From Rhodospirillales bacterium (GTDB taxonomy: Bacteria > Pseudomonadota > Alphaproteobacteria > QKFK01 > SZUA-500), in NCBI GenBank assembly GCA_003252195.1, contig QKFK01000268.1:1-5254 (forward strand): 5,254 bases of DNA, given 5' to 3'. The stretch's first letter is position 1. Each line of letters opens with the position of its first letter. Positions 1-5,254 of this stretch are shown here, piece after piece. The position numbers were made by a program, and so were the translations under genes. The notes below the pieces were generated by a model. The model saw nothing but the letters and a program-made list of their open reading frames with translations. It did not search any database and was not told the origin of the DNA.

Positions 1-162
1 GTGTCGTCGCTATTGCTCGCATTTTTTGCTCATGTACTTATATGTACATTCCGCTAAAATACTCTCAAGCTCCTAATATATCTCGTTTATAAATCAAGCT
101 TATCTATGGTTGATTAATCAAGCTTGCTTTGAGATGTTGTAAGTTTTTTTTGTTTGGTAATT
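1..162. other. Left-edge stretch without a supported gene
   Basis: No reading frame here has both a start with a ribosome binding site and useful length. A plus-strand frame is open from base 1 to a TAA at 55-57 and could be the tail of a gene outside the window, but its 18 residues are not recognisable. Visible structure includes an inverted repeat ATGTAC/GTACAT (32-37 and 44-49), a perfect 12-base palindrome TTGATTAATCAA (110-121), the palindrome CAAGCTTG (119-126), and a 10-base direct repeat AATCAAGCTT (92-101 and 116-125). The first ~57 bases are richer in C and G than the DNA that follows. Confidence 0.5.
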
Positions 163-196
163 AAAGCAAAATAAAAGGCAGGTAAAAACCTGCCTT
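163..196 (-). terminator. Rho-independent terminator of rpsU
   Basis: On the minus strand an 8-bp stem AAGGCAGG/CCTGCCTT (arms 175-182 and 189-196; a T-A pair can extend it to 9 bp with a four-base loop) is followed by TTTATTTTGCTTT. It lies about 110 bases past the rpsU stop with nothing else between, so it should end the rpsU transcript. On the plus strand the hairpin lacks a T-run, so the direction is clear. Confidence 0.85.
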
Positions 197-246
197 GATA
201 ATAAAAATATCTTTATAAAAATTTTATAACTAAACACACCGATTAT

Positions 247-255
247 TCACCTCCT
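247..255 (-). promoter_or_regulatory. Orphan perfect Shine-Dalgarno in the rpsU 3' UTR
   Basis: The minus strand reads AGGAGGTGA, nine bases perfectly complementary to the usual 16S rRNA tail (UCACCUCCU). It lies between the rpsU stop and its terminator. It sits in the loop of a possible 5-bp hairpin (CACCG 237-241 with CGGTG 260-264, plus-strand reading). The only nearby start is a GTG at 239, ten bases downstream, opening an eight-codon frame (MCLVIKFL, stop at 213-215). The site is plain in the sequence; whether it recruits ribosomes to a micro-ORF, acts as a regulatory element or is chance cannot be told here. Confidence 0.45.
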
Positions 256-308
256 AGGGCGGTGCATTTGGGGGCTAAATATTTTCAACCCGATTCTTAA
301 GGTATATC

Positions 309-515
309 CTAGAATCCGTCTTTCTCAACGCGTTTGCGTTCTAATTTTCTAGCTCTACGTACAGCTTCAGCTTTTTCACGAGCTTTCTTTTCGCAAGGTT
401 TTTCGAAGTTACGACGAAGTTTCATCTCACGGAAAATACCTTCTCTTTGCATTTTCTTTTTTAACGCTTTCAATGCTTGATCAACATTGTTGTTGCGTAC
501 AGTTACTTGTACTAT
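309..515 (-). CDS. rpsU: 30S ribosomal protein S21, probable AUA start
   Basis: S21 is a small basic protein of the 30S platform, near the 3' end of 16S rRNA, that helps translation initiation on natural mRNAs. The 68-residue product fits the family: VQVTVRNNNVDQALKALKKK at the N-terminus, then REGIFREMKLRRNFEKP, then a Lys/Arg-rich tail (AREKAEAVRRARKLERKRV). The start is unusual. The family N-terminus is Met followed at once by VQV, and the codon at that place is ATA (513-515). A strong GGAGG (524-528) lies 8 bases before it, ideal spacing. The only conventional upstream start, TTG at 528-530, would overlap that GGAGG, lacks its own ribosome binding site and adds five non-family residues (MEDRT). 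No ATG, GTG or TTG occurs in frame again until residue 22. The gene is monocistronic, with a candidate promoter at 546-574 and a terminator at 163-196. Identity is near certain; the AUA start is inference. Confidence 0.96.
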   Translation of the reverse strand: MVQVTVRNNNVDQALKALKKKMQREGIFREMKLRRNFEKPCEKKAREKAEAVRRARKLERKRVEKDGF

Positions 516-545
516 GGTTCTATCCTCCAATAGGGCCGATTTGTA

Positions 546-574
546 TTAATATACATTTCAGCAAGTTTAAACAA
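546..574 (-). promoter_or_regulatory. Candidate sigma-70 promoter for rpsU
   Basis: On the minus strand TTGTTT (569-574) and TATTAA (546-551) are separated by exactly 17 bases. Transcription would begin near 539, giving a leader of about 24 bases before the AUA. The hexamers match the consensus only partly, in an AT-rich region, so the call is tentative. Confidence 0.4.
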
Positions 575-652
575 ATAGACTCTTATGGCAGACTCACATC
601 TACCACAGAGATACATTATCTATCATAACATATTTTTTTTGTGAAGTGTTAA

Positions 653-681
653 AGTTATATAAATTAATTTTTTGCTATAAT
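653..681 (+). promoter_or_regulatory. Extended -10 promoter of the GGDEF-like gene
   Basis: A perfect TATAAT (676-681) is preceded by TGC (673-675), an extended -10 element. The expected -35 position (653-658, AGTTAT) does not resemble TTGACA, as is usual for extended -10 promoters or those needing an activator. A near-match to the CtrA consensus TTAA-N7-TTAA lies over that place (649-663, TTAA-N7-TAAA, one mismatch). Transcription would start near 688, which rules out translation from the GTG at 646 and supports the ATG at 745. Confidence 0.6.
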
Positions 682-744
682 TTAAGCTATATAAGGGAGA
701 AAAAGGGACTTTTTTATGGTGTTTTAGCAAAAGGGAGGTGTGCA

Positions 745-1518
745 ATGGCTGATATTTCATCATCCGATTCGTTTCCGACCACTGCTATTGCTGATAGTAG
801 AAAAGACAGCTTGTTTCAAAAGCCAAAGAATCCATATGTTGGCGTGCAAGAAACCATCAAAGAAATTGATAAAGATCCTGAAGAAATCTCTGATAAATTT
901 TCATTGTTAGGTCTTGATGAGAGTCAAGTAACTCCTGAAGTAAAACAAGCACTTATCCCACTAATTGAAGAAATATTTGAGTCTCGTAAGAGAATTAAAA
1001 GTTTGCAACATATGCTTGATATGCAGTTTGAAAAATCTCTAATGCATGTTGTTTTTCCTGTGTTTAATCGTAGGGCTTTTGATAAAAAATTCGAAGAGCA
1101 TGTTGAACATGCTCTCAGAGGTAGTCTAGAAGGTTCTTTAGCTTTAATTTGGTTTTATCCGTATGAAGAGCTTAGGTTAAAGATTGGGACAAAGGCCTCA
1201 GAAGATATTTTAGATAGAATGTTGTCAAAATTAGCTGAATTGGTTGGCCCAAATGGGGCTGTTGGTAATATTGAAGGTGGTGGATTCGCTATTTCGAATC
1301 CATTTAAAACCGCGGACGAGATTGAAAAAGAGCTAAAGCGCCTCTCTGATATTGTGAATCAGCCAATATCCATTAAAGAGGAGGTGGATTTAGGTTTTAA
1401 AATGCTTTATGCGGTTCAGCCATACGGAATGACTAAAGAAACAGCGGAAGAAGTCACGGCAAAAGCTGAGAAAAAATTAATTTCTCAGTTCAGTAATGGC
1501 AGTAATGAGCCAAAATAG
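745..1518 (+). CDS. Degenerate GGDEF-fold protein, predicted non-catalytic
   Basis: The product has 257 residues, no signal peptide and no membrane segment. Residues 1-60 are polar and probably flexible. Residues 63-100 look helical or coiled-coil. A diguanylate-cyclase-like domain then starts with FNRRAF (107-112), the hallmark that opens GGDEF domains (usually LTGLxNRRAF). The active-site motif is EGGGF (177-181) instead of GGDEF/GGEEF, and the usual metal-binding aspartate in LxDxDxFK is replaced in LALIWFYPYEEL (132-143). The C-terminal stretch TAEEVTAKAEKKL (233-245) matches the final helix of the fold. No I-site RxxD precedes the motif. Cyclic-di-GMP synthesis is therefore unlikely; a binding or scaffold role is inference. 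ATG 745 was chosen because AAGGGAGGTG (731-740) is well spaced; a longer in-frame start at 646 lies upstream of the promoter. The gene ends five bases from the converging DUF465 gene with no clear terminator between. Confidence 0.85.
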   Translation: MADISSSDSFPTTAIADSRKDSLFQKPKNPYVGVQETIKEIDKDPEEISDKFSLLGLDESQVTPEVKQALIPLIEEIFESRKRIKSLQHMLDMQFEKSLMHVVFPVFNRRAFDKKFEEHVEHALRGSLEGSLALIWFYPYEELRLKIGTKASEDILDRMLSKLAELVGPNGAVGNIEGGGFAISNPFKTADEIEKELKRLSDIVNQPISIKEEVDLGFKMLYAVQPYGMTKETAEEVTAKAEKKLISQFSNGSNEPK

Positions 1519-1523
1519 CAAGC

Positions 1524-1730
1524 CTAAGCAATAATGTTAGGTATCATCATTCCTTCTAAGCGAGACATTTCATCTCTAATCATTAGCTTGCGTTTTTTTA
1601 AGCGTTGAATCTGTATCTGATTAATTGAAGGTTGAACTGACAATGTTCCAATAACATCATCAAGGTCACGATGCTCAACTCTTAAAGAGTAAAGTTTTGC
1701 TTCAATAATCTTTTTTTGTTCCATGTCCAT
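1524..1730 (-). CDS. DUF465 (YdcH-like) small protein
   Basis: The 68-residue product has the marks of the DUF465/YdcH family: EHRDLD (19-24), the basic helix IQRLKKRKLMIRDEM (41-55), and a C-terminal PNIIA close to the family's PDIIA ending. The family is thought to form helical hairpins; its role is unknown. The ATG at 1730 is favoured over the in-frame ATG at 1724 because AAAGG (1740-1744, minus strand) lies nine bases before the first. The gene is tail to tail with the GGDEF-like gene and divergent from pfkA. A weak minus-strand promoter candidate (TTTAAA, 18 bases, TATATA, between 1766 and 1795) overlaps the repeat copy at 1759-1781. A shorter DUF465 paralogue lies at 3989-4150. Confidence 0.9.
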   Translation of the reverse strand: MDMEQKKIIEAKLYSLRVEHRDLDDVIGTLSVQPSINQIQIQRLKKRKLMIRDEMSRLEGMMIPNIIA

Positions 1731-1784
1731 ATTATTAAACCTTTGGCGCTAAGACATTGCTTATCTATATAGATTAATCAATTT

Positions 1785-1813
1785 TTTACTTTAAAACCAG
1801 AGTAATATATATA
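1785..1813 (+). promoter_or_regulatory. Candidate promoter of pfkA
   Basis: TTTACT (1785-1790) and TATATA (1808-1813) are 17 bases apart, each matching four of six consensus positions. The leader would be about 95 bases. The region is so AT-rich that other placements are possible. Confidence 0.35.
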
Positions 1814-1915
1814 AAAAAAGTGCAAATAATGAAAAAAAATATGGAGTTTTGTTAAAAATACGTATAAGAAACGAAAGTAGATTTGATAATGTTGGATCAA
1901 AGGGAGAAAACTTAT

Positions 1916-2995
1916 ATGACGAATCAAATTAAAAGAATTGGTGTTTTAACCAGCGGTGGAGACTGTGCAGGCCTTAATGCTGTTATTCGTGCAGTTGTTT
2001 ATCGTGCTACATTACATTATGGATGGGAAGTATACGGTATCATTGATGGTACTGATGGTCTTGCCTATCGCCCAGTGCGCTATAAAAAGCTCACAATTGA
2101 CGATTTTTCTAATCCATGGCTTAGACTCGGCGGTACTATGCTTGGTACTGTTAACAGTGGCGTTCCTTTCAATGCTAAGATGATTAAAGATTTCTCTGAT
2201 GCAACTAAAGAACTCGGAATTGACGCTTTCGTTGTTATCGGTGGTGATGGTTCTATGAGCATGGTTAGCCGTTTATGCCGCGATGCTGGTGTTAAAATGG
2301 TTGGCGCTCCTAAAACTATCGATAATGATACTCCAATTACAGAGCACTCAGTTGGTTTCTCAACTGCACGTGATGTTTGTGTTGAAGCTCTTGATAGACT
2401 TAACGCTACAGCTTCTTCTCATCACCGTGTGATGATTTTAGAAGTTATGGGTAGAGATGCTGGACATATTGCTCTTCACTCAGCTATTGCTGGTGGTGCA
2501 GACGTATGTTTGCTTCCTGAAATTCCTTACACATTAGAAGGCGTTATCAGCAAGCTTAAACAAGTTCACGAACAAGGTAGAAGCCACGCATTAGTTGTTG
2601 TTGCTGAAGGTGTTAAAACTCCTGAAGGTACAAGTGTACAAGTTGCTCATGCGAGCGATGATGTTCGTTACGGCGGTATTGGTCAATATTTGAGCGCTAG
2701 AATTAACAAAGAATGTGATGATTTCCAAACACGTGTTACTGTTCTTGGTCATATTCAACGTGGTGGTACTCCATCATCTTATGACCGTTTGATGGCTACA
2801 GTTTTTGGTTCAAAAGCTGTTGATTTGATTGCCGAAGGTAGAACAGATAGAATGGTTGCATGGAAAGATGGTCAGCTCATCGATGTTGCTTTAGAAGAAG
2901 TAACAGGCGTTGGCACTAAACATGTAAATCCAGATGATGATTTAGTTAAAGCTGCACGTGATGTAGGTATCTACGTTGGTAAAGAAACTAAATAA
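1916..2995 (+). CDS. pfkA: 6-phosphofructokinase, probably ATP-dependent
   Basis: This cytosolic enzyme phosphorylates fructose 6-phosphate to fructose 1,6-bisphosphate, the committing step of Embden-Meyerhof glycolysis. The 359-residue product contains every family motif in order: TSGGDCAGLN (12-21), GGDGS (109-113), PKTIDND (132-138, catalytic Asp136), the MGRDAGH sugar-phosphate loop (178-184), AEG (230-232) and LGHIQRGG (277-284). Gly112 corresponds to Gly104 of E. coli PfkA, which indicates ATP; the PPi enzymes have Asp there. Lys133, at E. coli Gly124, is the residue found in PPi-PFKs and in the long-type ATP enzymes, so this protein belongs to that branch rather than to the E. coli type. 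Length exceeds the roughly 320 residues of E. coli PfkA. ATG 1916 is chosen because AGGGAG (1901-1906) lies nine bases upstream; the TTG at 1883 and ATG at 1889 have no ribosome binding site. It is a single-gene unit with a strong terminator. Confidence 0.96.
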   Translation: MTNQIKRIGVLTSGGDCAGLNAVIRAVVYRATLHYGWEVYGIIDGTDGLAYRPVRYKKLTIDDFSNPWLRLGGTMLGTVNSGVPFNAKMIKDFSDATKELGIDAFVVIGGDGSMSMVSRLCRDAGVKMVGAPKTIDNDTPITEHSVGFSTARDVCVEALDRLNATASSHHRVMILEVMGRDAGHIALHSAIAGGADVCLLPEIPYTLEGVISKLKQVHEQGRSHALVVVAEGVKTPEGTSVQVAHASDDVRYGGIGQYLSARINKECDDFQTRVTVLGHIQRGGTPSSYDRLMATVFGSKAVDLIAEGRTDRMVAWKDGQLIDVALEEVTGVGTKHVNPDDDLVKAARDVGIYVGKETK

Positions 2996-3020
2996 TCTAT
3001 ATCTATAATAGATTAAAATT

Positions 3021-3052
3021 AAAGCGGTTCATTATATGAGCCGCTTTTTTTG
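3021..3052 (+). terminator. Rho-independent terminator of pfkA
   Basis: AAAGCGGTTCAT (3021-3032) pairs with ATGAGCCGCTTT (3036-3047) with one G-T wobble and a three-base loop. The T-run starts within the second arm and continues to 3051. It lies 25 bases after the pfkA stop. A smaller inverted repeat, AATCTAT/ATAGATT (2994-3000 and 3008-3014), sits between stop and terminator. Confidence 0.93.
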
Positions 3053-3264
3053 TTCCGAGCATAACGCTAGCTATCTAAACGGAATGGGGTTATATAGCTC
3101 TGTTTAGCCGGATAAATGTAAAATGATGTGAGTTACAGCTAATATTATCTATGTTGGTTGGTGAGCTGGCGAGGGTTTGTGATTAACAAATGTCTAAATC
3201 ATTTTTATAACTATAGTGTTGTGGTGGTATAGATGGGAACTATTTGTATAGCTATTATAACTCT

Positions 3265-3295
3265 AAGCATATGCCTATATTGAAGGGATATGCTT
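3265..3295. repeat. Inverted repeat overlapping the ubiX stop codon
   Basis: AAGCATAT (3265-3272) and ATATGCTT (3288-3295) form a perfect 8-bp stem with a 15-base interval that can add two C-G pairs after one mismatch. The right arm overlaps the ubiX stop (3294-3296). No T-run follows on the minus strand, so it is at best an imperfect terminator or a 3'-end stabilising hairpin. No better terminator for ubiX is visible. Confidence 0.55.
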
Positions 3296-3851
3296 ATTCT
3301 TTCCACTTAATCGTGTTATCGCATTTGATGTCTAGTAGTGACAATAACCTACAACAGCTTTGTGTTACAATATCTTCAATATTTTGTGGTTTGGTGTAAA
3401 AAGCTGGAACTGGAGGGGCGATGATGCCTCCGGCTTCGGTTATTTTTAGCATATTGTGCAAATGTCCAGCGTGAAAAGGCGTTTCTCTTAATGCAACAAC
3501 TAACTTTTTGCGCTCTTTTAGCATTACGTCAGCACTTCTGGTAATTAGGTTGCCTGATATACAATTGGCAATTTCTGACATGGTTTTAATAGAGCATGGA
3601 GCAATTATCATCCCGTCGGCATCAAATGTGCCAGAGGCAGGCTTGGCGCCAATGTCGTTGATGTTATAACAATGTGTGGCGAGTTCTTTTACGTCATTTA
3701 TGCTTAAGGCGCATTCTTCATGTAATGTTATTTTTGCAGCATCTGATACAATAAGATGTGTTTCTATATTATGTTTTTTTAGAAGCTTTAGCGATGTGAT
3801 TCCATAGATAGCTCCGCTAGCTCCACTAATTGCGATTATTATTTTCTTCAT
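3294..3851 (-). CDS. ubiX: UbiX flavin prenyltransferase
   Basis: UbiX joins a dimethylallyl group to reduced FMN, making the prenylated FMN used by UbiD-type decarboxylases, for example in ubiquinone synthesis. The 185-residue product has the family motifs in order: AISGASGAIYG (7-17, FMN binding), IVSDAA (34-39), PASGTFDADGMIIAPCSIKT (71-90), RSADVMLKERKKL (105-117), LRETPFHAGHLHNM (121-134) and PPVPAFY (146-152). This is close to the usual length and appears intact. Translation from ATG 3851 gives the standard N-terminus, but the nearest Shine-Dalgarno, GAGG (3865-3868, minus), is 13 bases away, rather far. It is only 7 bases from an in-frame ATA (3855-3857). No ubiD or other ubiquinone gene is in the window. 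The gene is divergent from the second DUF465 gene. Confidence 0.95.
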   Translation of the reverse strand: MKKIIIAISGASGAIYGITSLKLLKKHNIETHLIVSDAAKITLHEECALSINDVKELATHCYNINDIGAKPASGTFDADGMIIAPCSIKTMSEIANCISGNLITRSADVMLKERKKLVVALRETPFHAGHLHNMLKITEAGGIIAPPVPAFYTKPQNIEDIVTQSCCRLLSLLDIKCDNTIKWKE

Positions 3852-3894
3852 GGCTATGCTATATCCTCTTTATTATTGAAAAAAAACGAAAAAA

Positions 3895-3923
3895 ATTATT
3901 AAGGGGGTGGAAAAAGCTATCAA
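3895..3923 (-). promoter_or_regulatory. Candidate sigma-70 promoter of ubiX
   Basis: On the minus strand TTGATA (3918-3923) and AATAAT (3895-3900) are 17 bases apart, each with five of six consensus bases. Transcription would start near 3888, about 37 bases before the ATG. Confidence 0.5.
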
Positions 3924-3988
3924 TAAGCCTTAAAATAAAATAATATACATTGAGTAATTATAAAAGCAAATATTCGGAGGTCCTTTAT

Positions 3989-4150
3989 ATGAGCACAGAA
4001 ATGAATCTTGAAGAACTTAAAGCTAAGCATCATGAGCTTGAGGTGGCTATTGAAGTTGAAAATGCACGCCCTATGCCAGATGCATCTAAATTAGCTAGTC
4101 TAAAAAAACAGAAACTAAAAGTTAAAGAATCTATGGAGCATCTCTCTTAA
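3989..4150 (+). CDS. DUF465 (YdcH-like) small protein, short form
   Basis: The 53-residue product resembles the short DUF465 proteins: a first helix (LEELKAKHHELEVAIEVENA, 7-26), a proline-containing turn (RPMPDASK, 27-34), and a second basic helix (LASLKKQKLKVKESMEHL, 35-52). The two halves look like a helical hairpin. Function is unknown. ATG 3989 is chosen because a perfect GGAGGT (3976-3981) is seven bases upstream; the in-frame TTG at 3950 would place that site inside the coding region. It lacks the EHRDLD and PNIIA motifs of the paralogue at 1524-1730, so the two are not a recent duplication. It converges on trcR at a shared terminator. Confidence 0.88.
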   Translation: MSTEMNLEELKAKHHELEVAIEVENARPMPDASKLASLKKQKLKVKESMEHLS

Positions 4151-4175
4151 GGACTAGTTTTGTAAGTTGATTTGT

Positions 4176-4208
4176 AAAAAAAAGTGGGCTATTTGGCCCA
4201 CTTTTTTT
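4176..4208. terminator. Bidirectional terminator between DUF465 and trcR
   Basis: GTGGGC (4184-4189) pairs with GCCCAC (4196-4201) around a six-base loop. It is flanked by eight A's on the left and seven T's on the right, so both strands have a GC stem followed by a T-run. It lies 25 bases after the plus-strand DUF465 stop and 6 bases after the minus-strand trcR stop, serving both. Confidence 0.93.
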
Positions 4209-4214
4209 ATTGTT

Positions 4215-4733
4215 TTATTTTTTTACGCCAGATAAAGCAACTGCTTTTTCTAAGTCGCCTTCTGAGCAGAGCCCAAGCGTAACTGGATTGCGTGATTTAA
4301 TGTTAGCGCTATTCCAGTGCGTTTTGTCGCGTATAGCATCAATTGTTTGTTTAGTTGTTCCAACCAATTTCTTGATTTGATTGTCGCTTAAGTCTGGATG
4401 ATGCTTTAATAGCCAAGCAATGGCATCTGGTCTGTCGTTTCTGCGAGATACTGGTGTGTAGCGAGTGCTTTTGTTCTTTTGGGCATAATCTTGGTGCACC
4501 AATAAAGATAGTCTTGCATCAGAGTTTTCTTCGCATTTTTTAATGTCATCAGCAGATAATTGTCCGCCGATAATAGGGTCGAGACCTGTTATTGACATTG
4601 CAACTTCGCCATCAGCGATAGCTTGAACTTCAATCGGGTGTAATCCGCAAAATTCTGCAATTTGTTCAAAGGTAAGAGTTGTATTGTCTACAAGCCACAC
4701 TGCTGTAGCTTTAGGCATAAGAGGTTTTGCCAT
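4215..4733 (-). CDS. trcR: TrcR, DUF1013 cell-cycle transcriptional regulator
   Basis: The 172-residue product matches the alphaproteobacterial TrcR/DUF1013 family along its length. It opens with MAKPLMPKATAVWLVDNT, followed by a helix-turn-helix-like segment (FEQIAEFCGLHPIEVQAIADGE, split at about 22-43), GLDPI (50-54), RYTPVSRRNDRPDAIAWLLK (91-110), a second helix-turn-helix-like segment (about 117-138, including LVGTTKQTI), then THWNSANI (138-145) and PVTLGLCS (150-157). In Caulobacter TrcR is known to work with RNA polymerase in cell-cycle transcription, including that of ctrA; whether it does so here is inference. Start ATG 4733 gives the conserved N-terminus, and AGGGTG lies seven bases upstream. 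The C-terminus is shorter than in many relatives but ends cleanly. The upstream 200 bases contain several inverted repeats but no unambiguous promoter. Confidence 0.94.
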   Translation of the reverse strand: MAKPLMPKATAVWLVDNTTLTFEQIAEFCGLHPIEVQAIADGEVAMSITGLDPIIGGQLSADDIKKCEENSDARLSLLVHQDYAQKNKSTRYTPVSRRNDRPDAIAWLLKHHPDLSDNQIKKLVGTTKQTIDAIRDKTHWNSANIKSRNPVTLGLCSEGDLEKAVALSGVKK

Positions 4734-5132
4734 CTATAAACACCCTTTCGTTAATGGTTTAGAACAAACAAAACCGTTGCAAAATGGGGTTTAATCCTTT
4801 TTGCCAACAGTCTTGTACTAGAATTAGCATATTACATATATTCTTTTGCGCAACAAATTTATCTAGATATACACTGTTAAGTTCGTTTTTAGCCTATATA
4901 TGGCCCTGAGTTGATGTTTTTAACAGTTATTTATATGCGAGATATTGGTTTGTTTTTTAATAATTTAAGTAAGTGTGTTTCATCTAGCTCAGTTATGCAT
5001 CTGATATTAATTATCGCCTCTACTTGTTTCTAAAATATAGTGTTTAGGAGTTTTTTCTGCATCATTGTTCTTTGCTATTCTAGAGATGTTACACTTGCTG
5101 TTCGTTGGCTATTGTTGCTTCTGTGGTATAAA
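4734..5132. other. Long non-coding stretch upstream of trcR
   Basis: No supported gene is seen on either strand. The best frame is a 32-codon plus-strand ORF (4935-5033) without a ribosome binding site. The trcR leader side has an imperfect hairpin (GTTGCAAAA 4776-4784 with TTTTGCCAAC 4799-4808, one bulge). It also has a short GGTTT/AAACC repeat (4756-4775), the palindromes TTGCGCAA (4846-4853) and TATCTAGATA (4860-4869), and a separated inverted repeat ACTGTTAA/TTAACAGT (4873-4880 and 4920-4927). A weak minus-strand promoter candidate is TTGCGC, 16 bases, TATGCT (4826-4853). Confidence 0.5.
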
Positions 5133-5159
5133 AAAGGCTACATATTATATGTAGCCTTT
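5133..5159 (-). terminator. Strong hairpin, probable terminator of an off-window minus-strand gene
   Basis: A perfect 12-bp stem AAAGGCTACATA/TATGTAGCCTTT (5133-5144 and 5148-5159) has a three-base loop. The minus strand ends in TTTTT then ATACC, the plus strand only in TTT, so a minus-strand transcript from the right is the likelier client. Two minus-strand frames enter from the right edge and stop at 5210-5212 and 5179-5181. Either could be the end of that gene, but neither tail is recognisable. Confidence 0.7.
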
Positions 5160-5254
5160 AAGATTGTTATAGCATGAGTTAAGCTAGCCCATAATTGGTA
5201 TTTATTAAACTATTCGATGAATCGTATATAGTCTGTAATGATTGGAACATTACA

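Overview
The window looks like housekeeping chromosome from an AT-rich alphaproteobacterium. The evidence is a TrcR/DUF1013 cell-cycle regulator, a family I know essentially only from Alphaproteobacteria, two small DUF465 (YdcH-like) proteins, an S21 of the alphaproteobacterial MVQV-VRNNNVDQAL type, and a UbiX. The low GC, long poly-A/T tracts and a complete phosphofructokinase (many free-living alphaproteobacteria rely on Entner-Doudoroff instead) fit a host-associated or gut, glycolysing lineage. That lifestyle is inference; no species can be named from this sequence.

Layout, left to right. Bases 1-160 hold no convincing gene. rpsU (S21) lies on the minus strand at 309-515 with its own rho-independent terminator at 163-196. 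It appears to start at an AUA codon, with a textbook Shine-Dalgarno 8 bases upstream. A divergent plus-strand gene (745-1518) encodes a GGDEF-fold protein with a ruined active site. It converges tail to tail on a minus-strand DUF465 gene (1524-1730). That gene is divergent from pfkA (1916-2995, plus), which ends in a strong terminator. After about 240 bases without a gene comes ubiX (3294-3851, minus), divergent from a second DUF465 gene (3989-4150, plus). The second DUF465 gene and trcR (4215-4733, minus) converge on one bidirectional terminator. The last 520 bases hold no supported gene, only a strong hairpin at 5133-5159 that probably ends transcription of a minus-strand gene lying beyond the right edge.

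Every gene appears to be its own transcription unit: strands alternate and terminators separate them. The functions are translation (S21), upper glycolysis (PFK), prenylated-flavin synthesis for the ubiquinone pathway (UbiX), cell-cycle transcription (TrcR), and three proteins of unknown role. I see no mobile element, CRISPR, tRNA, rRNA, defence or biosynthetic cluster.

The most interesting signals are regulatory. They are the probable AUA start of rpsU, an orphan nine-base perfect anti-SD complement in the rpsU 3' UTR, a catalytically dead GGDEF protein, and an octamer (TTATCTAT) found four times, always between genes and in the same orientation. I found no convincing previously undescribed multi-gene system.
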